Assembly (NCBI RefSeq): GCF_020991475.1 | Contig: NZ_JAJMPA010000001.1 | Location: 1,488,001 to 1,552,000 of the forward strand | Direction: 5' to 3' | DNA: 64,000 nucleotides | Source: Pedobacter sp. MC2016-14 | GTDB taxonomy: Bacteria > Bacteroidota > Bacteroidia > Sphingobacteriales > Sphingobacteriaceae | Shown: piece after piece, positions 1-7,307 of the stretch | How the letters are laid out: each line of letters opens with the position of its first letter | Position numbering within the stretch: position 1 is the first letter of the stretch | The notes under the pieces: generated by a model | The model's database searches: none | The model's input: only the letters and a program-made list of their open reading frames with translations | What the model was told of the DNA's origin: nothing | Position numbers and translations under genes: made by a program

Positions 1-473
1 CAGAAGGTAAACGTATTGCTGAACGGCTGCTGATTCTGAAGCGCAGTGCTATAGGTGAAAAGATGTTGGCTTTTACGCAAAACGACGACAAAGGTAAGCC
101 TATAAGTCTTTCGGATTTTAAGGGTAAGTATGTATTGATTGATTTCTGGGCCAGTTGGTGCGCACCCTGCCGTACCGAAATCCCTAATATCATCAGGGCC
201 TATAACGAGTACAAAAACTATAATTTCAAAGTGTTGAGTATTTCATTGGATGATAGTGATGCCAGGTGGAAAGAAGCTATAGTAGATATGAAAATGCCCT
301 GGGCACAAGTGTGCGATTTAAAAGCCTGGAAGGGAGAATTACCGGTTTATTACGGATTGAAAGGTATTCCAAGTTCTTTATTGATTGACCCGAATGGAAA
401 TATTGTGGCCAGGGATTTAAGGGGCATACTGCTGGACAAAAAACTTAAGGAATTATTAGTGACTAAAAACTAA
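1..473 (+). CDS. TlpA-like thiol:disulfide protein, C-terminal part (cut by window start)
   Basis: The reading frame is already open at base 3 and there is no stop before it, so the gene begins upstream of the window; the ATG at 63 is internal. The visible part is a thioredoxin-fold redoxin domain with the active site WASWCAPC, followed by the cis-proline region GIPSSLLIDPNG and a C-terminal helix. Proteins of this family act in the periplasm, reducing or shuffling disulfides, often behind an N-terminal DUF4369 domain. It ends two bases before the next gene, which encodes a similar protein, so the two are probably one operon and arose by duplication. The substrate cannot be inferred. Confidence 0.85.
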   Translation, partial: EGKRIAERLLILKRSAIGEKMLAFTQNDDKGKPISLSDFKGKYVLIDFWASWCAPCRTEIPNIIRAYNEYKNYNFKVLSISLDDSDARWKEAIVDMKMPWAQVCDLKAWKGELPVYYGLKGIPSSLLIDPNGNIVARDLRGILLDKKLKELLVTKN

Positions 474-475
474 AG

Positions 476-1501
476 ATGATGATGAAAAATGCAATGATCA
501 TGCTGCTGGCTGCATTACCTTTTGCGGCTTTAGCTCAACAACAATACACCATTAATGGCACAATGGGTAACGTGAAATTGCCTGCTACGGCTTATGTGGT
601 TTATCAGGAATCCGGGAAGATGCAATTTGACTCTGCTACTGTGCAGGCTAATGGTAAGTTCAGCATCAAAGGTAAGGTATCTGTACCGATGAAAGGATAT
701 ATGATGGTTGCCCGAAACGGAGAACGGTTGTTTTCCAGGCCAAGTGCTGATCAGATCGGTGTTTATTTAGAAGAGGGCACAATATCTTTTTCTTCTCCGG
801 ATGGTTCGATGTTGAAGGGGAAAATTGGTGGTACGCCATTAAATAAGGATCAGCAAGAAATGCTGAGCATGATGGCCTCAAAAAATACGACTGAGGAAAT
901 GTTTATAAAAAATCATCCAAAGTCACTGGTCAGCCTGGATGTTTTACGTGGCTTATTTACAAAGGAAAGGGATGCGGAAAAGGCCAATACATTGTTTAGT
1001 AGCTTAAATCCTGAACTTAAAGCTTCCAAAGCGGGGCAGTCTTTTATGTCTTTAATCGGTAAGGCCAGGGCGTTTGCTATAGGAGATCAGGCTCCTGATT
1101 TCACCTTAAAGAATGTAAAAGGGGAAGATGTGAGTCTGGCTTCTTTTAAAGGTAAATATGTGCTGATCGATTTTTGGGCCAGCTGGTGTGTTCCATGCAG
1201 GCAGGAAAACCCCAATGTGGTTAAAGCTTTTGAAAAGTTCAAAGACAAGAAATTTACCGTACTTGGTGTATCTCTGGATGGTGGGGAAGATGGCAAAAAG
1301 AATTGGGTAAATGCCATAGCAAAAGATGGCTTGGCCTGGGCGCATGTTTCTGATCTTCGTGGTTGGGGGAGCTACGTTGCCCAGCTTTATCATGTAAAGG
1401 CTATTCCTGCCAACTTTCTGCTAGACCCAACAGGAAAAATTATCGGAAAAGATTTACGAGGTGAAGATCTGCAAGCGAAACTGGCAGAGATACTTAAGTA
1501 G
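476..1501 (+). CDS. TlpA-family redoxin with N-terminal DUF4369-like domain
   Basis: A 341-residue exported protein. Residues 1-20 form a signal peptide ending ALAQ; residues about 24-120 look like the DUF4369 beta-rich domain that usually precedes the redoxin domain in Bacteroidota; residues about 200-340 are an AhpC/TSA-TlpA type thioredoxin fold with WASWCVPC and a cis-Pro loop (KAIPANFLLDP). The expected role is periplasmic thiol-disulfide exchange. Three in-frame ATG codons lie at the 5' end (476, 479, 482); the first is used here but any is possible. It follows the preceding redoxin gene after two bases and is closed by a hairpin at 1521-1548. Confidence 0.9.
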   Translation: MMMKNAMIMLLAALPFAALAQQQYTINGTMGNVKLPATAYVVYQESGKMQFDSATVQANGKFSIKGKVSVPMKGYMMVARNGERLFSRPSADQIGVYLEEGTISFSSPDGSMLKGKIGGTPLNKDQQEMLSMMASKNTTEEMFIKNHPKSLVSLDVLRGLFTKERDAEKANTLFSSLNPELKASKAGQSFMSLIGKARAFAIGDQAPDFTLKNVKGEDVSLASFKGKYVLIDFWASWCVPCRQENPNVVKAFEKFKDKKFTVLGVSLDGGEDGKKNWVNAIAKDGLAWAHVSDLRGWGSYVAQLYHVKAIPANFLLDPTGKIIGKDLRGEDLQAKLAEILK

Positions 1502-1520
1502 TATTAATTCCTTATTTAGA

Positions 1521-1548
1521 TTTGGCGGCAGTGTAAACTGCTGCCAAA
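1521..1548. terminator. Bidirectional terminator hairpin between convergent genes
   Basis: TTTGGCGGCAGT (1521-1532) pairs with ACTGCTGCCAAA (1537-1548) through a 12-bp stem with one G-T pair and a GTAA loop. It sits between the redoxin gene ending at 1501 and the oppositely oriented oxidoreductase gene ending at 1549, so it can serve both. The U-run after the stem is short. Confidence 0.7.
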
Positions 1549-2160
1549 TTATGGGTGGTTCAGGAATACATTGCTCAAGTGTATAGGATAGTTTTTTAGA
1601 TCTTTGTCAGGGTCGCCATTCTTAAAAATGTCGAAACTGTTATAGTCTGTAACAACTTCCACTCCGCAAAAACGATAATTGCTGGTAATCTGAACAAAAA
1701 AGTCAGCTGTGCTAAGGCCACGGAATAAGATCTGGGAGGCATCAGCAAATGCGGCTTCAGGAGCATTCCATGTTGCGCATACCATGAACTTTTTGCCTTG
1801 TAAATGGCCACCGGTTCCGTATTGCCGCGATGGATCGGATTTGGTCCTTCCGTCGTCTGTGAGGAATTTTTTGCTTTGTAGCCCACTGTTAAATACTTCG
1901 TCTACATATTTTTTATAGATCCAGGGTGCGCCAAACCAATTAATTGGTGTCTGCAATATGATAATCTCTGCTTGTAAATGTTTTTCTACTTCCTCTTCTG
2001 CCTTGTATCCCTCCTCTACCTTAGTTTCGAGCACATGGTACCCCTTGTTAGTGAAGAAGTCCTTCGCAATTTGATGAAATGCATCATTTAGTGTGCCTTC
2101 TGACCAATTGGGATACTTAAGATGTGTATTGATTAAGAGGACTTTTTTATTGTTTTCCAT
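1549..2160 (-). CDS. NAD(P)H-dependent flavodoxin-fold oxidoreductase, cytoplasmic
   Basis: A 203-residue protein of the MdaB/NQO-like NAD(P)H dehydrogenase (quinone) family: the fold starts at once (KKVLLINTH), followed by the conserved segments LQTPINWFGAPWIYKKYVDE and GRTKSDPSRQYGTGG. It would bind FMN or FAD and reduce quinones or similar electrophiles. An in-frame ATG 14 codons upstream (2202) exists; the start at 2160 is preferred because the domain begins immediately after it. It lies 70 bp downstream of a paralogue with the same conserved blocks, a tandem duplication. Unlike the paralogue it has no export signal. Confidence 0.85.
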   Translation of the reverse strand: MENNKKVLLINTHLKYPNWSEGTLNDAFHQIAKDFFTNKGYHVLETKVEEGYKAEEEVEKHLQAEIIILQTPINWFGAPWIYKKYVDEVFNSGLQSKKFLTDDGRTKSDPSRQYGTGGHLQGKKFMVCATWNAPEAAFADASQILFRGLSTADFFVQITSNYRFCGVEVVTDYNSFDIFKNGDPDKDLKNYPIHLSNVFLNHP

Positions 2161-2229
2161 TTTTATTAATGTTGCTATAAATTTCTCATTCACCTCGTTC
2201 ATTAACGCTGGTGTGTGGTATTTATCAGT

Positions 2230-3018
2230 TTATTTGATGATTTTCTTTAGGTGCGCAGGGTATTTTTCCAAATCTTCCTTGATCTGCGTGTTGTGAAAGA
2301 TGTCGAAACAATTGTAACCTTCCAGAATTTCGTACCCTGAAAACCGGTAATTGGTTGTGATGTTGTAAAATACATCTGCCGGACCCTTACCCTGGTAGAG
2401 GTATTGTGAAGGATCATTGAAATCTTTTTCTGCTGCGTTCCAGGTTGCACATATCATAAACTTTTTTCCTTTCATGTTTCCGCCTGTACCGTATTGTTTG
2501 CTGGGGTCGCCGGCAACACGTCCATCTCCAGAAAGTAACTTTTTGCTTTGAAGGCCGCTATTAAAAACCTCGTCAACATATTTTTTATAGATCCATGGTG
2601 TACTGATCCAATTGACCGGTGTTTGCAAAATAACCAGGTCTGCCTGTAAATGCTTTTCAACTTCTTCAGCTGCATCATAACCTGCTTCTACTTTAGTCTC
2701 AATGACCTTGTATCCCTGTTCAATAAAAAATTTTCTAGCCAGGTCAACAAATGATTTATTAAGTTTTCCTTCAGACCAGCCAGGATAAGTAAGGTGGGTA
2801 TTGATAATGAGTACAGTTTTTGTTTCATCGTTTCTGTTGTAAACGAAGTTGTTAGCTTGATTTTTGAGATTAGCAATAGGTTCTCCAGCATGAACAAAGG
2901 CCAGGGGGGCAATTGTTAGTGCGGCACCTGCCAGGAATGTTTTAGTCACGAAGGCCCGCCGGCTTACATCAGGATTTTTAATACCAGATGATGTGGGTTT
3001 ATTTTTTTGATTTTCCAT
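2230..3018 (-). CDS. NAD(P)H-dependent flavodoxin-fold oxidoreductase with Tat-like signal
   Basis: A 262-residue protein. Residues 1-45 carry a twin-arginine motif (SRRAFVTK at 19-26) and a hydrophobic stretch ending FVHAG, which fits a Tat signal; the rest is a flavodoxin-like MdaB-type domain closely matching the neighbour at 1549-2160 (LQTPVNWISTPWIYKKYVDE, QYGTGG). A flavoprotein that binds cofactor before export is a natural Tat substrate, and tatA and tatC homologues lie in this window. The frame stays open upstream to 3117, but the start at 3018 places the signal at the N terminus. It is probably co-transcribed with the downstream paralogue and controlled by the AraC regulator upstream. 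Confidence 0.85.
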   Translation of the reverse strand: MENQKNKPTSSGIKNPDVSRRAFVTKTFLAGAALTIAPLAFVHAGEPIANLKNQANNFVYNRNDETKTVLIINTHLTYPGWSEGKLNKSFVDLARKFFIEQGYKVIETKVEAGYDAAEEVEKHLQADLVILQTPVNWISTPWIYKKYVDEVFNSGLQSKKLLSGDGRVAGDPSKQYGTGGNMKGKKFMICATWNAAEKDFNDPSQYLYQGKGPADVFYNITTNYRFSGYEILEGYNCFDIFHNTQIKEDLEKYPAHLKKIIK

Positions 3019-3091
3019 GTTAATCTGTATTGCGTAAGTAATTAATTGCAATACAAAATTATGGTAGAAACGGGGCGCAATGTTAAAGACT

Positions 3092-3133
3092 TTCAAACAT
3101 ATTGTTAATGTATTCAAACAGTATGTTGTTGTA
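3092..3133. promoter_or_regulatory. Two 21-bp direct repeats, candidate AraC-family operator
   Basis: Two adjacent 21-bp units (3092-3112 and 3113-3133) agree at 16 of 21 positions, each beginning TTCAAACA and ending with a TGTTNNTGTA-type stretch. Direct repeats two helical turns apart are the usual layout of AraC-type sites. They lie about 75-115 bp upstream of the oxidoreductase start at 3018, and the 10-mer TATTCAAACA recurs at 4178-4187 upstream of the araC-like gene. The link to this regulator is inference. Confidence 0.5.
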
Positions 3134-3202
3134 TTTGAGCGATACTTCGATTTTTGTTAAGGTATATAAATCATGCCTTGTTGGCCAACGTCGCTTACAG
3201 CA

Positions 3203-4096
3203 TTACGCAATTTCCCCTCGTAACGCAGTAGGCGTTTTGCCAGTTTGTTTTTTAAAGAAGTTGTTAAAATAAGTAGGGTATTCATAGCCCAGGCTGTGGG
3301 AAATTTCGGAAACATTCCAGTCTGTGTTCATGATCAAAGCTTTTGCTTCACCTATGATGCGCTCGTTCAAATGTTCTGTGGTTGTTTTTCCGGTCGACTC
3401 ACGAACCGCACGGTTCAAATGATTTACGTGAACGGAAAGTCTGTCGGCATATTGATTTGGGCTCCTAAGTTCCAGTGGCCTTTGCATATCCACGGGGAAT
3501 TGCCGGTCTAAAAGTTCCATGAAAAGTGAAGCAATCCTCATAGAAGCATTGTGTGGTTCGAAGTGGTCGGTCATTGGCTGCATTTTCAGCGCCTCGTGCA
3601 TCAGTACGTTTAAGTGATTGCGCAGCAAGTCATATTTGTGGACGTATTCGGAATGAAATTCCTTATGCATGTTCTTAAATATTTGTAGAATATAATGCAC
3701 CTGATCAGGATCAATATAATACACCGGATCTGCCCCTAGTCGAAAAAGAGGTGAATGCTCTAGCGCATGGTCTGAATTGGTAACCTGCAGGAAATCTTCC
3801 GTGAACAGCACAAAGTATCCTTTCTGCTCTTCTGAGATAGGCTCCCATGAATATGGAATAAGTGGAGTGGTGAAAAGGAGTGCAGGTTTATCGATCATAA
3901 TGGCTTTGTTTGCGTATTCCAATTTACTGCTGCCAAACAAAAGAGTGATTTTATAAAAATCTCTTCTGTTATACGGGACAGGCTTAGCCCTGAAATCGTC
4001 ACATTCATAAATGTTAAACTGGCTTCCCACATTAGGCAGTCTGTTTCCAAAAATATCCTGCTGAGAGTACGGTTTCGACGTCTTTGAATTTTTCAC
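3203..4096 (-). CDS. AraC-family transcriptional regulator
   Basis: A 297-residue regulator with an N-terminal cupin-like sensing domain (roughly residues 20-180) and a C-terminal AraC double helix-turn-helix (about 195-295) with the typical segments VNHLNRAVRESTGKTTTEHL, AKALIMNTDWNVSEISHSLG and YFNNFFKKQTGKTP. It is encoded just upstream of, and in the same direction as, the two oxidoreductase genes, the usual arrangement for an AraC-type activator of an NAD(P)H oxidoreductase. A TTCAAACA motif upstream of both transcription units suggests that it controls itself and its neighbours. The inducer is unknown; quinones or related electrophiles would fit the target enzymes. Confidence 0.88.
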   Translation of the reverse strand: MKNSKTSKPYSQQDIFGNRLPNVGSQFNIYECDDFRAKPVPYNRRDFYKITLLFGSSKLEYANKAIMIDKPALLFTTPLIPYSWEPISEEQKGYFVLFTEDFLQVTNSDHALEHSPLFRLGADPVYYIDPDQVHYILQIFKNMHKEFHSEYVHKYDLLRNHLNVLMHEALKMQPMTDHFEPHNASMRIASLFMELLDRQFPVDMQRPLELRSPNQYADRLSVHVNHLNRAVRESTGKTTTEHLNERIIGEAKALIMNTDWNVSEISHSLGYEYPTYFNNFFKKQTGKTPTALRGEIA

Positions 4097-4177
4097 CTTT
4101 AATTTTTTTCACTTTACAATTATACCAGATGGTTGAATATAGTAAAAGTCGCACTAATTTTGATTATAATATTAAGC

Positions 4178-4187
4178 TATTCAAACA
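4178..4187. promoter_or_regulatory. TATTCAAACA motif upstream of araC-like gene, in a 312-bp spacer
   Basis: This 10-mer is identical to 3111-3120 and lies 82-91 bp upstream of the araC-like start at 4096, a distance similar to that of the repeats before 3018. It is flanked by direct repeats of TAAGCTA at 4173-4179 and 4189-4195. The rest of the spacer 4097-4408, between divergently transcribed regulators, is AT-rich and shows no ORF or RNA gene. Confidence 0.35.
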
Positions 4188-4408
4188 ATAAGCTAATAAA
4201 ATCAAGCAATTGCTGGGTTTCGATAGAAGTGGTTTGGTGTTTTAAATTTCCCCTCCAATTATTTCTATTCTATGGTCGGTGCTTCCAAATCTGATGAATA
4301 CGATCAGCTTTTATGGTATCGTGATTAGCTTTATCTTACTCCTAAATTTCCTTAAAAGAATTTTTACGACTATATTTAATCCCAAAAAATTGACTTAACT
4401 CATAATTC

Positions 4409-5572
4409 ATGCCCGAAAAAACTACTTGCGAACTCCGGATTTCCCGGCATTTAGTTTGTGATTTGTTGAAAGTGACCCCAGAACAAGCTGATGCTTTTTT
4501 CGAAAAAAAATCTGTTACCCAATACCACGACTTAATTGTCAATGAATGTGCCCGCGTTAATGATGCGCTGGCCCATATGGCAAGTGTAAGTTCCTCTAAT
4601 TTGCAAATGAAGGAACATACCCACACCCATCAGCAGGTTGCCAGGCTGCTTCTGGATAAAATTGAATGCTATTTGGAAAGCCAGGGAGAGAAACTCCCGG
4701 AGAAAAGGATAATTAGGGTTTGCAGGGTATTGATAGAAGAACTTGGCCAGGTCTATAAATTTATAAAATCTACCCGATCTAAGTATTTTGACACCACGCT
4801 ACCGGTGCCTCGTGTTTATGCTAAAAGATATATATGTCAGTTACAGCAACAGGTATTATATTTAGCAGGCTGCATGGCTAAGCAGGGTATAGAGCAGCCT
4901 TTACAGCAATTGATTTTACGGGATATGAACGCCTTTTGTTCAGCCGCCTCTTGTAGTTATGAAGAGCTGGCATACAGGGAAAAGTTGTTGACAAGTTTAA
5001 TAGCTGTTTTTGGGGATGCCGCCATAAAAAGAAATTTATTGGACGTTGGTAACTGGAACATGGACCTGGCTCTTGCTATGTTTTACATGAATTACAATTG
5101 CAGGGGATTTGTAGAGCATTGCTGGGCATACATCTACAACGATGTACAGGAAATCCCTGATTTGACAGAAAAAGAAAGATGTTTAATGCAGCATAAGAAT
5201 GCTGTAGAACAAATGGATGTTTGTTCTGCACAAGAGCATCGCCCCTCGATTAAAGAAAAACTACTGAGAAAGATTACAACGGAACTGAACAACCTTGCTG
5301 CGAGAAGAAGTCCAACAGAAAAGCAATTCCTTTCTTTAGAAATCAATAAGGCTGTGTTTAAGCGAAATTCGGGTATTTACGCTTTGACGCCCAGGGAAGC
5401 TGAAATTGCCTTGCACATAGGGCATAGAAAAACGGATAAACAAATAGCGAAACAACTTGGCGTGGCTGATGATACATTGAGAACGCACATCAGAAATATT
5501 TACGAAAAACTAAATGTGCATAATAGGGTAGAAATGATTTATGTTTTAAATCAGGACGCAATTGTATTGTAG
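4409..5572 (+). CDS. LuxR-type HTH regulator with uncharacterised helical N-terminal region
   Basis: A 387-residue protein. Only the C terminus is recognisable: residues about 325-385 form a GerE/LuxR helix-turn-helix (TPREAEIALHIGHRKTDKQI, then LGVADDTLRTHIRNIYEKL). The first 320 residues are largely helical, contain several cysteines and match no receiver, PAS or TPR domain that I can name. There is no signal peptide or membrane segment, so it is a cytoplasmic DNA-binding protein. It is transcribed away from the AraC gene and is followed after 78 bp by a small ORF that may be co-transcribed. It could be an orphan regulator of the accessory patch downstream; no target is visible. Confidence 0.75.
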   Translation: MPEKTTCELRISRHLVCDLLKVTPEQADAFFEKKSVTQYHDLIVNECARVNDALAHMASVSSSNLQMKEHTHTHQQVARLLLDKIECYLESQGEKLPEKRIIRVCRVLIEELGQVYKFIKSTRSKYFDTTLPVPRVYAKRYICQLQQQVLYLAGCMAKQGIEQPLQQLILRDMNAFCSAASCSYEELAYREKLLTSLIAVFGDAAIKRNLLDVGNWNMDLALAMFYMNYNCRGFVEHCWAYIYNDVQEIPDLTEKERCLMQHKNAVEQMDVCSAQEHRPSIKEKLLRKITTELNNLAARRSPTEKQFLSLEINKAVFKRNSGIYALTPREAEIALHIGHRKTDKQIAKQLGVADDTLRTHIRNIYEKLNVHNRVEMIYVLNQDAIVL

Positions 5573-5650
5573 GGGCATCTAAACATTTTACGTATTGGTG
5601 GGAATTTTTTTAATCCCGATTTTGGTTTTAGACTAATAAAATCAACTAAA

Positions 5651-5923
5651 ATGAACCAAAACAATGAAAATGAATTTCTAAGTAAACTGAATGAAATGCT
5701 GGCTATGCAGCAGGAACTGCAAATGATGATGGCCGCCATAGCAGGGCATCTGCCTTTGCTGGACATTACTTTAATTAATCAAGCATGGCTGAATAGAGAA
5801 GAAGTCATCGCCGCTAAATTTTGGACAGAACGTAAGTTTTACCGCGAACAAAAAGCGAATAAAGAAAAATGGAAGCGTAAAAAAGAGGGACATACCTGGT
5901 ATTATCTTCAATCTTCTTTGTAA
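5651..5923 (+). CDS. Small basic protein, possible winged-helix/excisionase-like fold
   Basis: A 90-residue protein with a coiled, Met/Gln-rich N-terminal half and a basic C-terminal half (WLNREEVIAAKFWTERKFYR followed by a KWKRKKEG turn and WYYLQ). The second half loosely resembles the MerR/excisionase-type helix-turn-helix proteins of Bacteroidota mobile elements, where a Trp-Leu-x-x-x-x-Val start is common, but the match is weak. An ATG preceded by ATCAACTAAA gives a plausible start. It lies between the LuxR-type gene and an array of 21-bp-phased repeats, which raises the possibility of a mobile-element remnant. Function not known. Confidence 0.55.
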   Translation: MNQNNENEFLSKLNEMLAMQQELQMMMAAIAGHLPLLDITLINQAWLNREEVIAAKFWTERKFYREQKANKEKWKRKKEGHTWYYLQSSL

Positions 5924-5931
5924 GCGGTTTT

Positions 5932-5984
5932 TGAAACTGACAAATTTGATCCTGAAACTGACAGAAACAAGCCTGAAACTGACA
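5932..5984. repeat. Three TGAAACTGACA repeats at exact 21-bp spacing
   Basis: TGAAACTGACA occurs at 5932-5942, 5953-5963 and 5974-5984, so each copy is 21 bp from the next and lies on the same helix face. On the minus strand the unit reads TGTCAGTTTCA, and a related TGTCGGT lies at 5989-5995. Phased terminal repeats beginning TGT are typical of IS21-family ends, so this may be a solo end of such an element; no IstA or IstB gene is present. Protein-binding sites of another kind are equally possible. Confidence 0.6.
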
Positions 5985-6097
5985 AATTACCGACATAATG
6001 ATCTGTACTATAGTTAGTTATGTTTTTGCGCTGTATGTTTGTAGTGTTGAACAAGGGCTGGTAATGGTGCCAGCCTTAACCCTTCAACCTTATCTAT

Positions 6098-6736
6098 TTG
6101 GGTATACAAGACAAAGGTGCCTTTGACGGTTTCAGGAACAAAACCGCCAAATTGATTGGAATGAAAATCAATGGCCAAAACGTGATTACGGGTTTGCACA
6201 ACCCTTCAAATGTGCCTTTTACACCTTCACAGCTGGAACAGCAAATGGTGTTTAAGTTGGTGCAGTCTTTTGTTAGAAAAGTGACTGCGGTAATGCGCCT
6301 GGGTTACCAGAGCCATAAACAGAAAAGAAGCGCTTACAATGAAGCGATGTCTTATCACCTTAAAAATTTAGTGACAGGCTCATACCCTGACTTAGCGATT
6401 GATCCTGAAATGGCGATCTTTAGTCGGGGTATTTTGAACCCATCTACTGGTACTTCTGTAGAGGCCTTGACTGGTCACGTGGTGAAATTCACTTGGGCTA
6501 GCCCGGAAGCTTCTGGGGACGCGCCAACAGACAATGCCACCCTCATTGTGTACAACGAGCAGTTGGAGCGCTTTGTAGTGGGGCTGAATGCGGCAGCACG
6601 AACCGCCCTGTCGTTTGAGTTTCACTTGCCTTCTGCCTTTATTGGTAAAATAGTGCATTGTTACATCTTCTTTGCCAGTGCGGATAAGAAGAACGTGAGT
6701 GACAGTGAGTATTTGGGTGTAGTGACGGTGATTTAA
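6098..6736 (+). CDS. DUF6266 family protein, TTG start
   Basis: A 212-residue protein that matches the DUF6266 family common in Pedobacter and relatives: an N-terminal KGAFDGFRNKTAKLIGMKIN segment (family: KGxxGGFxGKVGxxxG), a VPFTPSQLEQQMVFKLVQSF stretch and a beta-rich C-terminal half with W, LIVYN and YIFFASADKK motifs. The function of the family is unknown. No ATG is available: the frame is closed by TAA at 6077-6079 and the first usable codon is TTG at 6098, which places the family motif at the right distance. It is followed by a large hairpin and then the lysis-like gene group, so it may be a separate transcript. Confidence 0.75.
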   Translation: MGIQDKGAFDGFRNKTAKLIGMKINGQNVITGLHNPSNVPFTPSQLEQQMVFKLVQSFVRKVTAVMRLGYQSHKQKRSAYNEAMSYHLKNLVTGSYPDLAIDPEMAIFSRGILNPSTGTSVEALTGHVVKFTWASPEASGDAPTDNATLIVYNEQLERFVVGLNAAARTALSFEFHLPSAFIGKIVHCYIFFASADKKNVSDSEYLGVVTVI

Positions 6737-6741
6737 GTTTG

Positions 6742-6823
6742 AAAAAGTAGCGATCTCATTTGAGTCTGCATTTGTCAGGCCTTCGGCAGACAACGCCAGG
6801 CCTCAACTGAGACGCTACTTTTT
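6742..6823. terminator. Large nested inverted repeat after the DUF6266 gene
   Basis: AAAAAGTAGCGATCTCA (6742-6758) pairs with TGAGACGCTACTTTTT (6808-6823) with one bulged A. Inside, TTGAG (6760-6764) pairs with CTCAA (6802-6806), GTCTGC (6764-6769) can pair with GCAGAC (6786-6791), and AGGCCT occurs twice. The A-tract and T-tract flanks allow termination on both strands. A small non-autonomous or REP-like element is an alternative. Confidence 0.65.
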
Positions 6824-6926
6824 CTTGATGTTGAACCAGGCATAGCGCATAGGTTGCAACTTTAGAAAAAGAGCCGATATGGTGCCGATTCCGGTACCAA
6901 TTAAACATAATTTAAAATTTATAGAG

Positions 6927-7307
6927 ATGAAGATATTGAATTTAAAAAGACCGTTTTTGACGGTGTGGCGGATGCCGAAGCTGCCGGAAGTATGGTTGGT
7001 TTTGGGTTTGCTGGTATTGATTTGGCCATTGGCACAAAGAATAGTTTTAGGAGATGATGACATGGCGGGAGGTTTAGATCCTAATATTTATCTGTGTATT
7101 TTACTAAGTGTAATTTGCTTTTTTGGTTTGTTGGGATTGTGCTGGTGGTTATTGGCTTGCTTTTGGGCTGCTTTTGGATTACCGACACTGAAAAGTTTAG
7201 TGGTAAATTTTAAAACTATGGAAATATGGGTACAGTTAAGCTTCTATTTTTTGTCCTTTGCCTTGCTGTTGCTGGCAGCCGTAGGGTGCCTGATCGCAAT
7301 TTGTTGA
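6927..7307 (+). CDS. Small multi-pass membrane protein, holin-like by context
   Basis: A 126-residue protein with three or four hydrophobic segments: about PEVWLVLGLLVLIWPLAQ, then PNIYLCILLSVICFFGLLGL running into CWWLLACFWAAFG, and a C-terminal VQLSFYFLSFALLLLAAVG. The N terminus is basic. An ATG with TAGAG just upstream at 6927 is chosen; an in-frame ATG at 6879 would only add a poorly conserved-looking extension. No family is recognised. Its size, topology and position directly before a peptidoglycan hydrolase and a spanin-like lipoprotein suggest a holin, but this rests on context alone. Its 3' end overlaps the hydrolase frame by up to 82 bp. Confidence 0.6.
   Translation: MKILNLKRPFLTVWRMPKLPEVWLVLGLLVLIWPLAQRIVLGDDDMAGGLDPNIYLCILLSVICFFGLLGLCWWLLACFWAAFGLPTLKSLVVNFKTMEIWVQLSFYFLSFALLLLAAVGCLIAIC

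Noticed and set aside
5932..5984. Three short repeats as a small CRISPR array
   Set aside because: The unit is 11 bp with a 21-bp period; CRISPR repeats are 23 bp or longer with spacers of about 30 bp, and no cas gene is present.
5814..5996. Minus-strand frame with repeated Cys-Gln-Phe-Gln heptads
   Set aside because: The repeat arises because 21 bp equals seven codons; the frame crosses the 5651-5923 gene in antisense and has no support of its own.
6014..6199. Minus-strand frame of 61 codons across the DUF6266 start
   Set aside because: It overlaps the conserved N-terminal motif of the DUF6266 protein in antisense and shows no recognisable feature.
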